Of a stretch of 64,000 nt of DNA, positions 23,901-35,600 are shown one piece after another. Position 1 is the stretch's first letter. Each line of letters starts with the position of its first letter. The position numbers were made by a program, and so were the translations under genes. Under the pieces are notes generated by a model. The model did no database searches. It was not told where the DNA came from and saw nothing but the letters and a program-made list of their open reading frames with translations. The DNA is from Rachicladosporium sp. CCFEE 5018 (taxonomy: Eukaryota > Ascomycota > Dothideomycetes > Cladosporiales > Cladosporiaceae), in NCBI GenBank assembly GCA_002077045.2, contig KZ111167.1:313304-377303 (forward strand). The letters run 5' to 3'.

Positions 23901-25084
23901 AGCTCTATACTCGCAGCGCTGAGGCGAAGATGCAGGAGCGGCCGGAGCCGGAGATCAGACGAGTACCGCTGGAGCAGCTTTGTCTATCAGTGAAGGCAAT
24001 GGGCGTAGCAGACGTGCCCGCTTTCATCGCATCGGCATTGACGCCACCAGAGAACATGGCTGTCGAAGGCGCCTTGCACCTCCTTCGTCGTATGGGTGCT
24101 CTGGATGGCGTCGAGCTCACTGCCCTCGGTCGTCATCTCTCTTCTATACCCGCAGACCTGCGCTGTGGCAAGCTGATGGTCTACGGCGCTATCTTTGGCT
24201 GCCTCGAAGCAACGCTCATCATAGCCTCGATACTCACCGCACGCTCTCCCTTCGTCAGTCCGCAAGCAAAGCGTGACGAAAGCAAAGTAGCACGCGCCTC
24301 TTTCAGCCCAGGTGGTCCACAAGGCGATCTCCTCTGCGACCTAAACGCCTACACAGCCTGGTCTGCCCGGCGCTCCCCAGGCGAACCAACGAGCATGCTC
24401 CGCCGCTGGTGCGACGAGAACTTCCTCTCCCACCAGGCACTCCAAGACATCTCCACAAACCGCACGCAATACCTCTCCTCCCTCAAAGAAGCCGGCTTCC
24501 TCTCCCCATCCTACAACCCCTTCTCCTTGACCGACAAAGCGAACGCCCAATCAACGAACTATGCCCTCCTCCGCGCCCTCATAGCTGCCTCCTTCTCCCC
24601 TCAAATTCTGCGGATAGATTTCCCCAACACCAAATACGCCGCCTCGTCCTCCGGCTCGGTCGCCTTGGAGCCGGAGTCCAGGACACTGAAATTCTTCTCC
24701 GAAGAAAGCGGTCGGGTCTTCATCCACCCGTCTTCCACACTCTTCACAACGCAAACTTTCCCCAATAACGCCGCATACCTAGCTTACTTCACCAAACTCT
24801 CAACTTCCAAAATCTTCGTTCGCGAGCTCACGCCCGTAGGCGTGTACGCGCTGCTGATGTTCGGTGGGCCCGTGGAGATCGATGCGCTGGGCAGGGGATT
24901 GGTGGTCGATGGATGGGTGAGGTTGAGGGGCTGGGCGAGGATTGGGGTACTGGTGGGTAGGTTGCGGGGGATGTTGGATGGGGTGCTTGCGAGAAGGGTG
25001 GAGAATCCGGAGGGGGATGAGAGTGGGGAGGGGGTTGTGGGGGTTGTGAGGAAACTGGTGGAGTTGGATGGGCTGGATGTTTGA
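20963..25084 (+). CDS. DExH-box RNA helicase with UBA and RWD domains (YLR419W/Ucp12/DHX57 type), version A
   Basis: Large cytoplasmic-type ATP-dependent RNA helicase, 1373 aa, one exon. Order of domains: Lys-rich N-terminus; UBA-like helices (about residues 290-330 and 360-395); RWD-like domain around residues 410-515; RecA1 with Walker A SGETGSGKST (613-622), DEVH (724-727) and motif III MSATLDS; RecA2 with QRRGRAGRVRAGKCY (motif VI); winged helix/HA2 (MGALDGVELTALGRHL); and a C-terminal OB fold ending ARRVENPEG. All catalytic motifs are intact. The UBA plus RWD plus DExH combination identifies the DHX57/YLR419W group; its precise substrate is not established. It is transcribed in the same direction as RPC4. 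Confidence 0.92.
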   Translation: MVNKPHAPRSSKKPVSSAANLNGEDTSFIVFGNEKPKKAKPAPTDDAAPKPKTAGPSTDPTAPEIPKPPDTRTLIGGPSWTGKLPMTLFNEHCQKQRWEKPEYTTHRTPKGFTGGVIIKSKNAKTQEVVVLPPITPPREYNVEQGAQPTALEARHFAATFALHRVGSMKNIHMMLPPRYRDLWKGDFADLKSEAAAQGFGYLYEADPFAAKKAHEEAKVKREKARAERVKTVEEEKKNAVVGLDGAVQGKHVLRGWQKVPKVEMGARTRREVERLVREEGVWNVHGVRIDKAEAKRIADDLEAIGFRRSHVEEAVEICKDKEECLEWLAIHCPEDDLPKWMLPENYSAGVSLASGDLKREGKITRLVTGGYAREICTEVLDACQGNEARAAEALQRRLMDSDEEAVDLDTLSVDTDLWDEEQATLAAIYGNRCTDHDRICTIQLELQTPSKKPITLRARPPSHGYPRSVPTLSIEADLPAYIRLSILKQCLTHSQDHFLGEQMLFSIVDWLENNILSIIERPGGLSEIASAASTSAEAPSRHPRPMKAPRRHPRPLVWTPSTPISQRLLGDWTTKQATLAQESMLRTRQALPAWSLQSAIVDSITKNQVTIISGETGSGKSTQSVQFLLDDLLQRGFGEQANIICTQPRRISALGLADRVADERCGRVGEEIGYAIRVESKQRPGVTKICFVTTGVLLRRLQTSGGGEDDVLRSLGDVSHVVIDEVHERSLDTDFLLVLLRDVLKKRKDLRVILMSATLDSNTFEKYFVSAKLSVGMVEIQGRTHPVTDVYLDDIVRATGFSGVAAEEEPEPMVDEDPRNGPRPGPQSMGSALRAVGVRINYDLIAATVQMIDSELGNADGGILIFLPGVAEIDQTIRALRHIPNLHALPLHASLQSVEQRRVFQKAPHGMRKVVAATNVAETSITIEDIVAVIDTGRVKETSFDPANNMIKLAEVWASRAACKQRRGRAGRVRAGKCYKLYTRSAEAKMQERPEPEIRRVPLEQLCLSVKAMGVADVPAFIASALTPPENMAVEGALHLLRRMGALDGVELTALGRHLSSIPADLRCGKLMVYGAIFGCLEATLIIASILTARSPFVSPQAKRDESKVARASFSPGGPQGDLLCDLNAYTAWSARRSPGEPTSMLRRWCDENFLSHQALQDISTNRTQYLSSLKEAGFLSPSYNPFSLTDKANAQSTNYALLRALIAASFSPQILRIDFPNTKYAASSSGSVALEPESRTLKFFSEESGRVFIHPSSTLFTTQTFPNNAAYLAYFTKLSTSKIFVRELTPVGVYALLMFGGPVEIDALGRGLVVDGWVRLRGWARIGVLVGRLRGMLDGVLARRVENPEGDESGEGVVGVVRKLVELDGLDV

Positions 25085-25639
25085 GGGAAATGATAATGTA
25101 CAGCGGTTACGAGACGAGTCTCTCGCATCTACCATAATGCTAAGCTTGCGCGACTCCTAGAGGACCGCATACATGTGCTTTGACAGCTTGCCAAGAGAAA
25201 TCGGAATGAACCTACGAGACCTGATGTGGAGGATGTCGATGACAGTGCCAAGTTTTGGGCGCCGCGGCCCTTGATCACGATCTTAAGTCGACGGGAGACC
25301 AATAGCCTTCTACTTGGACGTCAGCCTTGCGGTACATTCTTCAACTGGCTCTCGCTCTGCGGACGGCAGGTCCGTCCTGCACTCATTGCGAGAATCTATG
25401 GCATCTCCCTTGTGATACGCGTGTAAGCATACTCGATGATATCCGTCACATTACTACTTGTAGGAAGTCCAAGCCAGCGGAGTGACGTGTCACGATACAG
25501 GCTCGAGGCCGGAGGAGCTAGTTGACCGTACGCAACGGCGTCGAAGAGCCTGGTGATCCTGTAGCCGAGGTAGTCCTTTAATCAACTTTGCATGTCGGGA
25601 TAGAGTCGGACTAGCGGTCCCAAGGACCAACCGTCACTG
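25085..25639. other. Intergenic region, helicase and C2H2 3' flanks, version A
   Basis: Convergent 3' flanks of the helicase (+) and the C2H2 gene (-). A 66-codon open frame at 25226-25426 also exists in version B, but nearly all differences between the versions change amino acids, so I do not call it a gene. Confidence 0.55.
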
Positions 25640-28600
25640 CTATTCCTCGACAGAAGCCTCGCTATCTGTCTGACTAGAATCTTCCGCCAAAGCCTTGGCA
25701 AGTGCTCCCTGCAAGTCATCCGGTGTTGGACTTGCACCCGAATGATTACGAGGAAAATGATCCTGCGAGCTAACTGCAGCATTTGATAATGGATTACTGG
25801 CCTCGGGCTGCATGCTAGGAGCAATGCTGTGGACAGCACCGATACGGCTATGGGTTCCGCTACGGACATGACCAGGTACATTGCTGCTTTCTCGCAAGTC
25901 CGGCTCAGCTGATTGGGCGGCCGGCGGGAACGGTGTTGTGAACGCTCGCGGGGCTGGACCTATAAACTGCTTCGCAGACGGGCTCAAGTGTGTAGTAGCA
26001 CTGACGCGGGTGTTACCCACATAGTTTCTACTCTTCGGTACTGTCGCTTTCGAGCCGGACGCCGAATCGAGTACAGGGAGCTTCCGATCAAGTAGTGGCG
26101 ACGTCTCTGCTTTCGATGGAGTCATACGATCTTGCTCGGCAGCTTGCGCGGCACGACCCTTGATCAAAAAGCTGATCTTACTCTTCTCTGCCTGTTTTCC
26201 TGACATCTTGCTGTTGCCGTCTGCAGCCGTTGCATTGATCGCCCCTCCGTCACTGGAATGACTCCCGTCCTTCGGTCTGGCACTGTCAGCGTCCGAGTAT
26301 TGCTCAGGGTCTGGCCAACCCTTCCCTGGCCAAGCCTTTGATCGTGCAGCTGTATGCTCCTGATGAACATCGCGCTTTTTCTCGCTGCACTCATTGCATG
26401 TTTTGTACACCTTACCGTTGCGTTCGAACTCAGCTCTAGGGACCCGGCCTCCATGCGCGGAACACCATTCCATGGTCGTCGATGATGTGTCGGCAGCGCC
26501 TGGCTTCTTGGGTGATGTAGTATGTGCGCGGTCGTGCTGAGCGACTGGAGCCGGCTTAATATGTCTAACATGAATCACCATGTCGTTGTCAAAGTTGTCG
26601 TAAGCTGGGATAATGCCTATGCCTTCCTCGCTTTCGAAGCTGACATCGTACTCGTATAGACCGAATAGACCGAAGAAGTTCTTGACGGTCGTGATAATCG
26701 TCTCGGTAGTGTCGTGGGAAGAGATGAGAACCCTCATAGGCAAGCGCGCCTGAATGCGAGAGTCTTGATCGTCGATCAGTTGGAAGATCACTTGCTTCTG
26801 GTTCTTCTTGACAGGCGACGTCCTCGCTTCCGAATTCAAGACGGGTGTCGGGATTGTCGATCGTCGCTGGGCTACCAAGCTTCGAGGCCGCTTTGGCCTG
26901 ACAGCATATGCAGATGCGGCGGGCTCGAACGCAGATTCAACGTACGTGCTTTCAGAAGAATGCGGATCTTCAGTGAGCTGATGCTCGCGATCGTTCCCGA
27001 GACATGCCCCGCTATTGTGCATGGCCCTGATTGGGGGTTTTGGGGTTTTCATAATCTCGTAGTCGGTTTCGTAGGCGGTATCCTCGGAACTGTCGGTCCG
27101 ATCTGCGAAGTAGTCTACGGTAAGATCGTCACTGTTGTCCACGCCCCGGCCGTAAGGTCGATCATCGTCATCGGAACTGGACCGTTTGCCCATACAGCCT
27201 CCCTCAAACTTGGAATGGCGCGCTAGCGCATCACCACGAGCAAAGCGTCTTCCACATTTGGGGCATGTATGGGTCCTCTCGCCTGTGTGTAGCTTGGTAT
27301 GTCGCTTTAGATCGTGAAGCCGTCTGAATAGCGCATCGCAAGTTTGACAAGCATATGGCCTTTCTTGGACGTGTGTCAGCAGGTGACTCTTCAGATTGTG
27401 ATGTCGCGTGAACTCTGTTGAGCAGTATGGGCATTTGTGTCGTTTCATTCCAGAGCTAGGTAGAGGCTGACTAGATTGATCGTACCCAGGTAGATTCATC
27501 CCTAGAGGAGATCCTGGTCGGGACGATTCTGGTGGAGGTGGCGCAGGAAAGGAGAACGACTTGTTCGTGTCTTCTCCGGAAAGCCTAACCCCCAGATCCA
27601 TCTCAGTCTGCGAGTCCAAGGTAGTATCGCCTTTGACAGCTTCGGAAGCGGCTCTAGCAGCAGCGGCAGACTCTGGCAAGAACTGCTTGAGGTCGTCGAG
27701 GAGATCTGGGGCGGTTTTGAAAAGATGCGTGATTTGACTGTAGACGTCTTGGATGGGGTCTGATTCGCGTTGATAGGTTTGGAGGATTTCGACGAACTGC
27801 TTGTAAATGTCGGGTTGTGATGAGAATCGGTCCTGCGGGTAGGAATTAGCGTGGTTTTCTTGCTTTCACGTGAGAGGGTCCGGAGCTGCTCACCTTGATC
27901 TTATTGACGTAATTTACCGCATGATTGAACTCGACAGGTCCGCGCTGTTCCACACCGCCTGGGCCATCGCCGTCCTGCGACAAAGGTGTGATGCGACCTG
28001 GTGCTGGAGCAAGCATTGGCTCTGTGGATGTCTCGATGATGACTTCCGAAGTCGCAACGCTTTTTGCCCAAGTGTTGATGAGACTTGCCGCCGGCTGTTC
28101 AAGATCTGAGGCACTTCTGACATTCTTCAAGCTTTCCGATGTCAACTCGATTGGCTGACCGGAATCGATGCTGCCCGCTAGTGTTGCTGCCGTCTCTACC
28201 TCTGACCCATAGCTAGACCTCGTCGCCACGCTTTTCGCGTCGTGTTTTGTGGCTAAGCTGTCACCTGCGACCGATTTATCGTCGCCAAATGCCCATGGAA
28301 TGGACATCAGTGCGAAACCCTTCAGATGATCCTGTCCGATGTGTTCGAATACTAAGGCTTGGCGTTGGCTGACTTCCGCTTCGGCAGGCTCATATCGACA
28401 GAAGGGGCAGCACTCAAGTCTAAGAGGTAGTCTGTTGAAGCTCATCCGGGCAATCAGTGCTGCCACACTATCTGTGACCAAGGGTTCATGAGTATCTCGA
28501 GTGTGCCCAATCATATCAAGCTCGCTGTCAGACTGCTTCTCACATACTTGGCACACCCAGGCTGTGCGCGCATGTCCCGACTCGAGATGATCAATCCACT

Positions 28601-28807
28601 TTGTCGACGTTGGGTAGGTGGTAAACGGAGTTTTGCAATTCTCGAAGACGCAAAAGTATGGACAAAGATCGTGCATGACATGAGTTCTGCGCATCACATC
28701 AGCCTCATTTGCGCAATCAATGGCGAGCACAAGACGAACCGCCACCTACGCACGTTTTGTGCCTCTTTCACTTCTTTCGGACGCCAGCAATAGGAGCACT
28801 CAAACAC
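25640..28807 (-). CDS. C2H2 zinc-finger protein with PAH domain, version A, 5' end cut by gap
   Basis: Same gene as the complete copy at 37325-41547. Exons visible: 28807-28740 (partial exon 2), 28686-27894 (793 nt, identical in length to version B) and 27832-25640 (2193 nt, identical in length). Introns are 28687-28739 and 27833-27893. It encodes the last part of the N-terminal zinc-finger module, the PAH repeat, the three C2H2 fingers and the acidic C-terminus. The frame is open throughout. The missing first exon and most of exon 2 lie beyond the assembly gap, so the truncation is technical and not biological. Amino acid differences from version B are few. Confidence 0.85.
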
Positions 28808-28907
28808 NNNNNNNNNNNNNNNNNNNNNNNNNNNNNNNNNNNNNNNNNNNNNNNNNNNNNNNNNNNNNNNNNNNNNNNNNNNNNNNNNNNNNNNNNNNNN
28901 NNNNNNN
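28808..28907. other. Assembly gap 1 (100 N)
   Basis: Exactly 100 N, a conventional scaffold gap of unknown true size. Sequence left of it matches sequence ending at 40494, and sequence right of it matches sequence starting at 17208, so the contigs overlap and are not separated. Confidence 0.98.
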
Positions 28908-30092
28908 GTAACGCGCTGGATCCAGGAAGTGGAGAAGCTGCCGTGCTGGCAGAAGACGCAAGGGGCTGTGGAGAAGGCATTGCTACCGAACAAGAAGCAG
29001 TCAACGACTGGCGCCAATGGCAGCGGAGGCAGCGTGAAGGCGACTTTGAACTGTAAGTGACTCTCACATGACTCTCATCGCTCCGAGCTGAGCACTATAC
29101 AGAGCTGCCAAACCGAGGAATAGGAGAGCGGACAACAGCAGCACATAATCAAGTTTGCCCATGATCATGCAGCTCGACTGATCATTTACATATTGTGTAC
29201 ATATCTTCATGTAACAGTCTGCTGACTTGCCTTCCCATCGCTCCCAGATACCAAAGATGTCTCTCCACAACTGACTGAGATCTACTTCTACGAGACGGAG
29301 AAGTCGAAAGGCATCCATGAGCCTGGCGACTCTGCACATGAGGTCGACATCCACGATGGCTGGTCTCGAGCTGATGACTTCCACGTCGACAAGCATGGCT
29401 TCTCGCTCAATGACTTCCGAGCGAAGTACAGCAAAGCTTGGGACGAAGATGAGACAGTGCGCAGGGAATTCTATCCCGAGATCGTCGAGTTCTTGAAGAA
29501 GACCCTAGGCGCGAAAGAGGTGCTTGTTTTCGATCACACAATCAGGACGAAGAAGAACGTTGCGAAGCCACTGACAGACCAGAAAAGTGAGTGAGAGTTA
29601 GATGCTTACCGGCGGAGCTCACCGTACTGATGATGCCCAGACACGTCGCAGCGCGCTCCCGTGCAATTGGTCCACTGCGACTACACCGCTGAGTCAGGCC
29701 CCAAACGCATCACCCAGCTCCTCCCCGACCGCGCTCCAGAACTCCTCAAGCGGCGCCACGCCTTCCTGAACGTCTGGAAGCCCCTCCACGCCGTCGAAGA
29801 GAACCCCCTCGCAATGTGCGACGTCACGTCCTCCCCACCTGAAGACTTCTTCAAACTGCACCTCCGCTATCACGATCGGGATGGCGAGAACTACTTGCTG
29901 AGGTATAGCCCGGAGCATAAGTGGTACTACTTTCCGGGCATGGACGAGGGGAAGGTCATACTGTTGAAGACTTTTGATAGTGAGGAGGGGGTTGCGAAGT
30001 TTGTGGGACATTCGGCGTTTGCGGATCCGACTAGTAAGAGTGATGCGAGACCGAGGGAGAGCATTGAGATTAGGACGATTGCTTTCTTCTAG
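28908..30092 (+). CDS. GST-CmcJ fusion protein, version B, 5' end cut by gap
   Basis: Allele of 16647-18394 lacking most of the GST domain because the contig starts inside it. Exons: 28908-29052, 29248-29586 and 29641-30092, with introns of 195 and 54 nt in the same phases as version A. The CmcJ-like domain is complete and keeps HxD, GHSAFADP and RESIEIR. The first intron is nearly identical to version A, whereas the second shares little beyond its donor and acceptor, so divergence changes abruptly within this gene. Confidence 0.8.
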
Positions 30093-30314
30093 GCTTTGGG
30101 TAGAATGTAGTACTTCATTGTCGAGCATTCTTAGTATTGTGTACCTCAGGCAATCAAGCTTTGAAATTACCTTCGACGTCAGACCTCGGCGTTCTGCCCT
30201 GCTTAACTCCGGAAAATATTTATGTGACTGAAGCTTGAGCTTCAAATGACACTGCGAGGCATCATTCTTAGCTGATGATTGACTGCACAAACCGTGCGAT
30301 CCAAATCTTTCGCG

Positions 30315-32114
30315 ATGCCGCCCCGACGCCCACCTCCCCGGCCTCCTGTTGTCCCCTCACCACCCTGGACCTCAGCACCCACAACAGCAGCCTCACCTCC
30401 CACCCAAGTAGACCTTACCTCCCAACCCTCAACCTCTCACCCTTCAACTCCTGCCTCTCCCTCAGCCTCACTCCCCACTGTCACACCCACTTCGACCCGT
30501 GGCCGTGGCCGCGCCCCCGTAGCAAAACCCAAATTCACCGGCCGACGCTCCAACAAATCCCGCGCGGAGCTCGAGAAAGAGGAAGCTGATCGGAAGCGCG
30601 AGGAGAGCGATCGGAAAGCTAAGGAGGCTAGGGTGAAGTTTGGTGGGGCGAGAGGGAGGGGCGATGGCAGGGGTAGGGGGAGGTTGAGGGGTGGGTATAT
30701 GGGGGAGGGCGAACGGAGGAAAGGTGAGGGTGCGGCTGTGATGAGTGGACCGTTCTCGTTGGGGGAGGCTGTGACTGAGGTCAAGGGTGGAGGAAGGGGT
30801 TGGACTAGCGGTGGGCGAAGTGGAGGTGGAGGAGGTGGTGGAGGTGGGACAAGTAGCGGGGTTGGTGGTGGAGGCGGAGGCGGAGGCAGTGGTGGTGGTG
30901 GTGGTGGTGGTAGCAGCAGTGGAGCGAGTGGAAGCCGATCCAGCGTCAAGCAAGAACCTGGCGCAAACGGATCCAGTCACCGAGATGTGCAGATGATGGA
31001 CAGCAGGACGATGATTAAGAGCGAGGATGGCGGGTACATTTCCAGTGGTGACGATGAGGACGATAAGGCAGCGGGCGGACGGCGAAACATCGACGACCTG
31101 GCGCTCATCGATCTGACGGCAGATGACGATGCGAGTGGTGCTGCGCCGGGCGGCTTTGCGCCTGTGCGAATACAGCGGGTTGAGCACCGAGATAGGGCGC
31201 TGGGACTGAAGGAGGACGCAGCCAAAGTGGCAGACACATCTGCGTTGATTGTCGAGGCGAACGATATCCCTTCATCGCCGACCCTACGACGTCGAGGGAA
31301 GGGCAAACAACGAGCCAAAGAAGTTGAGATCGTGAGCGAACAGCACGCATACCAAGGCGTGTACTCTGACAGCTCAAGCGAAGGGGAGCGTCGGCCACGC
31401 ATCAAACCCGAACCCATAGATGATGACGACGACCGACTTGCTACGCCACCGGGCCAAGCACCGACTGCTTCCATGCTCCCACCGCAATCCCCACCATCGT
31501 CTCCAGAGGCCCGTAAGAAGGCCAAAGACCGCGTCAAGCAGCCCTCGTTCTCAACGCAGAATAGACCAGAATTCGAAACAAACGAAGACGCTCTCGAATG
31601 GGAGCTCAAGGAGAAAGACCTTCGTATTCTCCGTGACGAGCTCGGCACGTCCGCGCCTTCTACCGCAACTCAACAGAACGGCGAAGACGCAGAAATGCCC
31701 GATATCTCTGCCACGGATCCAAGACAAGACAAAGTCTACCTCTTCCAATTCCCACCCATACTCCCGGACCTCAAACCTATCACCGTCAAACCAGACCCTG
31801 ATAGCCCGTCCGCCACATCCACCTCCTTTGCACCTCCGCCCACCAAACCTGCTGGCTTCGTCGGCAAGCTCAACATCCACGCCTCCGGCCGCGCAACGCT
31901 AGACTGGGGCGGAGTGCCAATGGAAATGGGTATGGGGATTGAGGCGAGCTTCTTGCAAGATGTGATTATTGCTGAGCTGGAGAAGAAGAGGCAGGATGCC
32001 GTTGAAGGGGAGGAGAGTGGGGAGACGAAGGAGAAGGTTGTGGGTGGTAGGGCGATGGGGATGGGGCAGGTGAAGGGGAAGTTCGTTGTTGTGCCGAGCT
32101 GGGAAGGGATATGA
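30315..32114 (+). CDS. RPC4: RNA polymerase III subunit RPC4, version B
   Basis: Allele of 18615-20432, 599 aa, same start (ATG followed by PPRRPPPRPP) and same C-terminal signature (GKLNIHASGRATLDWGG). Differences concentrate in the disordered parts: the Pro/Ser/Thr-rich N-terminus, the Gly/Ser tract and the linker before the C-terminal domain. The C-terminal domain is almost unchanged, which indicates that both versions are under purifying selection. Confidence 0.9.
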   Translation: MPPRRPPPRPPVVPSPPWTSAPTTAASPPTQVDLTSQPSTSHPSTPASPSASLPTVTPTSTRGRGRAPVAKPKFTGRRSNKSRAELEKEEADRKREESDRKAKEARVKFGGARGRGDGRGRGRLRGGYMGEGERRKGEGAAVMSGPFSLGEAVTEVKGGGRGWTSGGRSGGGGGGGGGTSSGVGGGGGGGGSGGGGGGGSSSGASGSRSSVKQEPGANGSSHRDVQMMDSRTMIKSEDGGYISSGDDEDDKAAGGRRNIDDLALIDLTADDDASGAAPGGFAPVRIQRVEHRDRALGLKEDAAKVADTSALIVEANDIPSSPTLRRRGKGKQRAKEVEIVSEQHAYQGVYSDSSSEGERRPRIKPEPIDDDDDRLATPPGQAPTASMLPPQSPPSSPEARKKAKDRVKQPSFSTQNRPEFETNEDALEWELKEKDLRILRDELGTSAPSTATQQNGEDAEMPDISATDPRQDKVYLFQFPPILPDLKPITVKPDPDSPSATSTSFAPPPTKPAGFVGKLNIHASGRATLDWGGVPMEMGMGIEASFLQDVIIAELEKKRQDAVEGEESGETKEKVVGGRAMGMGQVKGKFVVVPSWEGI

Positions 32115-32648
32115 GAGCGTGCTAGGGATGGACTGCTTGAACTTAGCGTGGCGTTGGGGATGGGGCCAGAGATCGCATCTGGCTTCTTGCTGCAATACCA
32201 TCGAGGAATTGGAAGCAAAGCATAAGGATTGATTACAGGCTTACGGAATTCCTCATACTAGCTTGACAGCTATCGTATCACTGCAATTGTTACTCTCACT
32301 CATACCAAATGCGATCAAAGTGCGATGACTTCTATTCGCTTGCAGTGTTGATCCTGGGCAGGAGCGTCTACTAGTCGCGGCCGTTCCTTCCACTTTGTCG
32401 ATGTTACTGGCTTCGCTCTTCTCCTTCCACTAACAAACTTTTAGCGCCGGTTGTGACCGCACCAAGGGCAGATGCCTGCGATCGAACAGGGTTTTAGTGA
32501 GTATATTCTGGGCGCGAGTCATGCGTCTTCACATGTCTGCATGAGCTCGGAGGGTGATGTGAAATACTTTTCTGGGAGACAAATACGTCTCCACTAGCCT
32601 CATGGACCGTCTGTCCATACTTACCATCCATATCAGCGAGCGACGAGG
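32115..32648. other. Intergenic region, RPC4 to helicase, version B
   Basis: Counterpart of 20433-20962; the last about 150 bases before the helicase ATG cannot be aligned by eye with version A, so the two alleles have different proximal promoters or leaders. Confidence 0.45.
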
Positions 32649-35600
32649 ATGGTTAACAAACCGCATGCGCCGCGCAGCAGCAAAAAGCCAGCGAGCAGCG
32701 CCGCAAATCTCAATGGAGAGGACACGAGCTTCCTAGTGTTCGGCAACGAGAAGCCCAAGAAAGCCAGACCAGCACCGACCGACGATGCTACTCCGAAGCC
32801 CAAGGTCGCTGGCCCGTCTACGGATCCCACCGCCCCCGAAGTCCCCAAACCCCCGGACACACGCACCCTAATCGGCGGCCCATCATGGACAGGCAAACTC
32901 CCCATAACGCTCTTCAACGAGCACTGCCAGAAGCAGCGCTGGGAGAAGCCCGAGTACACCACCCACCGCACACCGAAAGGCTTCACTGGAGGCGTGATCA
33001 TCAAGTCGAAGAACGCTAAGACCCAGGAAGTCGTTGTGCTACCTCCCATCACGCCACCAAGAGAGTATAATGTCGAGCAAGGTGCGCAGCCTACTGCGCT
33101 GGAAGCGAGACATTTCGCTGCCACGTTCGCGCTGCATAGAGTGGGGAGTATGAAGAATATCCATATGATGCTTCCACCGCGCTATCGAGACCTGTGGAAG
33201 GGTGACTTCGCGGATCTGAAGAGCGAGGCTGTGGCGCAGGGCTTGGGATATCTTTATGAAGCTGATCCGTTTGCGGCGAAGAAAACGCACGAGGAGGCCA
33301 AGGTTAAGAGGGAGAAGGTCAGGGCCGAGAGGGTCAAGATTGTAGAAGAGGAGAAGAAGAATGCTGTTGTGGGGCTGGACGGCGCGGTGCAGGGGAAGCA
33401 TGTCTTGAGGGGATGGCAGAAAGTGCCGAAAGTTGAGATGGGGGCTAGGACGAGACGGGAGGTTGAGAGGCTGGTCAGGGAGGAGGGGGTGTGGAATGCG
33501 CATGCCGTGAAGATCTCAAAGATCGAGGCAAAGAGGATTGTGGACGATCTTGAAGCTATCGGCTTCCGGAAAAGTCACGTCGAGGAGGCGGTAGAAATCT
33601 GCAAGGACAAGGAGGAGTGCCTCGAATGGCTTGCGATTCACTGTCCTGAGGATGACTTGCCGAAGTGGATGTTGCCCGAGAACTACTCTGCTGGCGTTAG
33701 TCTCGCTAGTGGAGATTTGAAGAGGGAGGGCAAGATCACGCGGCTGGTCACCGGGGGCTATGCGAGGGAAATTTGCACAGAGGTGCTGGACGCATGCCAA
33801 GGCAACGAGGCCAGGGCAGCCGAAGCATTACAGCGGCGACTGATGGATTCGGACGAAGAGGCTGTGGACCTCGATACGCTGAGTGTGGACACAGATTTAT
33901 GGGATGAGGAGCAGGCCACTCTGGCCGCTATCTATGGCAACAGATGTACAAATCACGACAGAATATGCACAATACAACTAGAGTTGCAAACGCCATCCAA
34001 GAAACCCATCACACTACGTGCACGTCCGCCTAGTCATGGCTATCCAAGATCAGTGCCCACACTCTCAATCGAAGCGGATCTACCAGCATACATTCGACTC
34101 AGCATCCTCAAGCAGTGCCTCACGCATAGTCAGGACCACTTCCTCGGCGAGCAGATGCTTTTCAGCATCGTCGATTGGCTCGAAAACAACGTACTCTCTA
34201 TCATAGAGCGACCTGGTCGCCTCAGCGAAATCGCTAGCGCAGCATCAACCTCTGCTGAAGCACCATCTCGCCACCCCAGACCCACAAAAGGTCCTCGACG
34301 CCACCCTCGCCCACTGACCTGGACACCCAACACGCTTGTCTCCCAGCGCCTCCTCCGGGACTGGACGAGTAAACAGTCCACGCCCGCCCAGCAATCGATG
34401 CTCCGCACCCGGCAAGCCCTCCCGGCATGGTCCCTCCAGTCCGCCATCGTGGATTCCATCACCAAGAACCAAGTAACAATCATTTCTGGCGAGACCGGCT
34501 CCGGCAAATCCACACAATCAGTGCAGTTTCTGCTCGACGACTTACTCCAGCGTGGCTTCGGCGAGCAGGCCAACATTATCTGCACACAGCCTCGCAGAAT
34601 CTCCGCTTTGGGGCTGGCGGATCGAGTAGCGGACGAAAGATGTGGAAGGGTGGGAGAGGAGATCGGCTACGCCATTCGTGGCGAGAGTAAGCAGCGACCG
34701 GGCGTGACGAAGATCTGCTTCGTGACTACTGGTGTGCTCCTCCGACGGCTTCAGACTTCTGGCGGCGGAGAAGACGATGTACTGAAGAGTCTGGCCGATG
34801 TAAGTCATGTTGTCATCGACGAAGTGCACGAGCGGAGTCTGGATACGGACTTTCTGCTTGTGTTGTTGAGGGATGTGCAGAAGAAGCGAAAGGATCTGAG
34901 GATTATCTTGATGAGTGCGACGCTGGACTCGAATACGTTTGAGAAGTACTTCGCCAGTGCGAAGCTTAGTGTGGGGATGGTGGAGATTCAGGGACGAACC
35001 CATCCGGTTACCGATGTGTATCTTGATGATATTGTGAGAGCTACTGGATTCAGTGGTGTGGCCGCGGAAGAGGAGCCCGAGCCCATGGTCGACGAGGACC
35101 CTAGGAATGGGCCACGACCTGGGCCGCAAAGCATGGGCAGCGCATTGAGGGCGGTTGGGATGCGCATCAACTACGACCTCATAGCAGCGACAGTCCAGAT
35201 GATCGACAGCGAGCTCGGGAGCGCAGACGGAGGCATCCTGATCTTCCTGCCTGGTGTCGCAGAGATCGACCAGACGATCCGAGCACTTCGACATATCCCG
35301 AACCTGCACGCTCTGCCGCTGCACGCTTCTCTACAAAGCGTCGAGCAACGCCGAGTCTTCCAAAAAGCGCCTCACGGTATGCGGAAAGTCGTGGCGGCGA
35401 CAAATGTGGCCGAGACATCAATCACGATCGAAGACATTGTTGCTGTGATCGACACCGGCCGAGTCAAAGAAACGAGCTTTGATCCCGCGAACAATATGAT
35501 CAAGCTTGCCGAAGTCTGGGCCTCACGCGCGGCGTGCAAGCAGCGTCGTGGTCGGGCTGGCCGTGTACGGGCTGGCAAGTGCTACAAGCTGTACACTCGC

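Larger units (their letters stand above)
17208..28807. repeat. Allelic block 1, version A (end of contig 1)
   Basis: This segment aligns collinearly with 28908-40494 and carries the same genes in the same order and orientation: CmcJ end, RPC4, helicase and C2H2/PAH. The two versions differ by scattered substitutions and small indels. The last difference is at 28707, exactly 100 bases before the gap. It is best read as one haplotype of a single locus. Confidence 0.85.

Noticed and set aside
25226..25426. 66-codon open frame present in both allelic versions (also 36911-37111).
   Set aside because: Of eight base differences between the versions, almost all change the amino acid, which is not the pattern of a constrained gene; no domain recognised.
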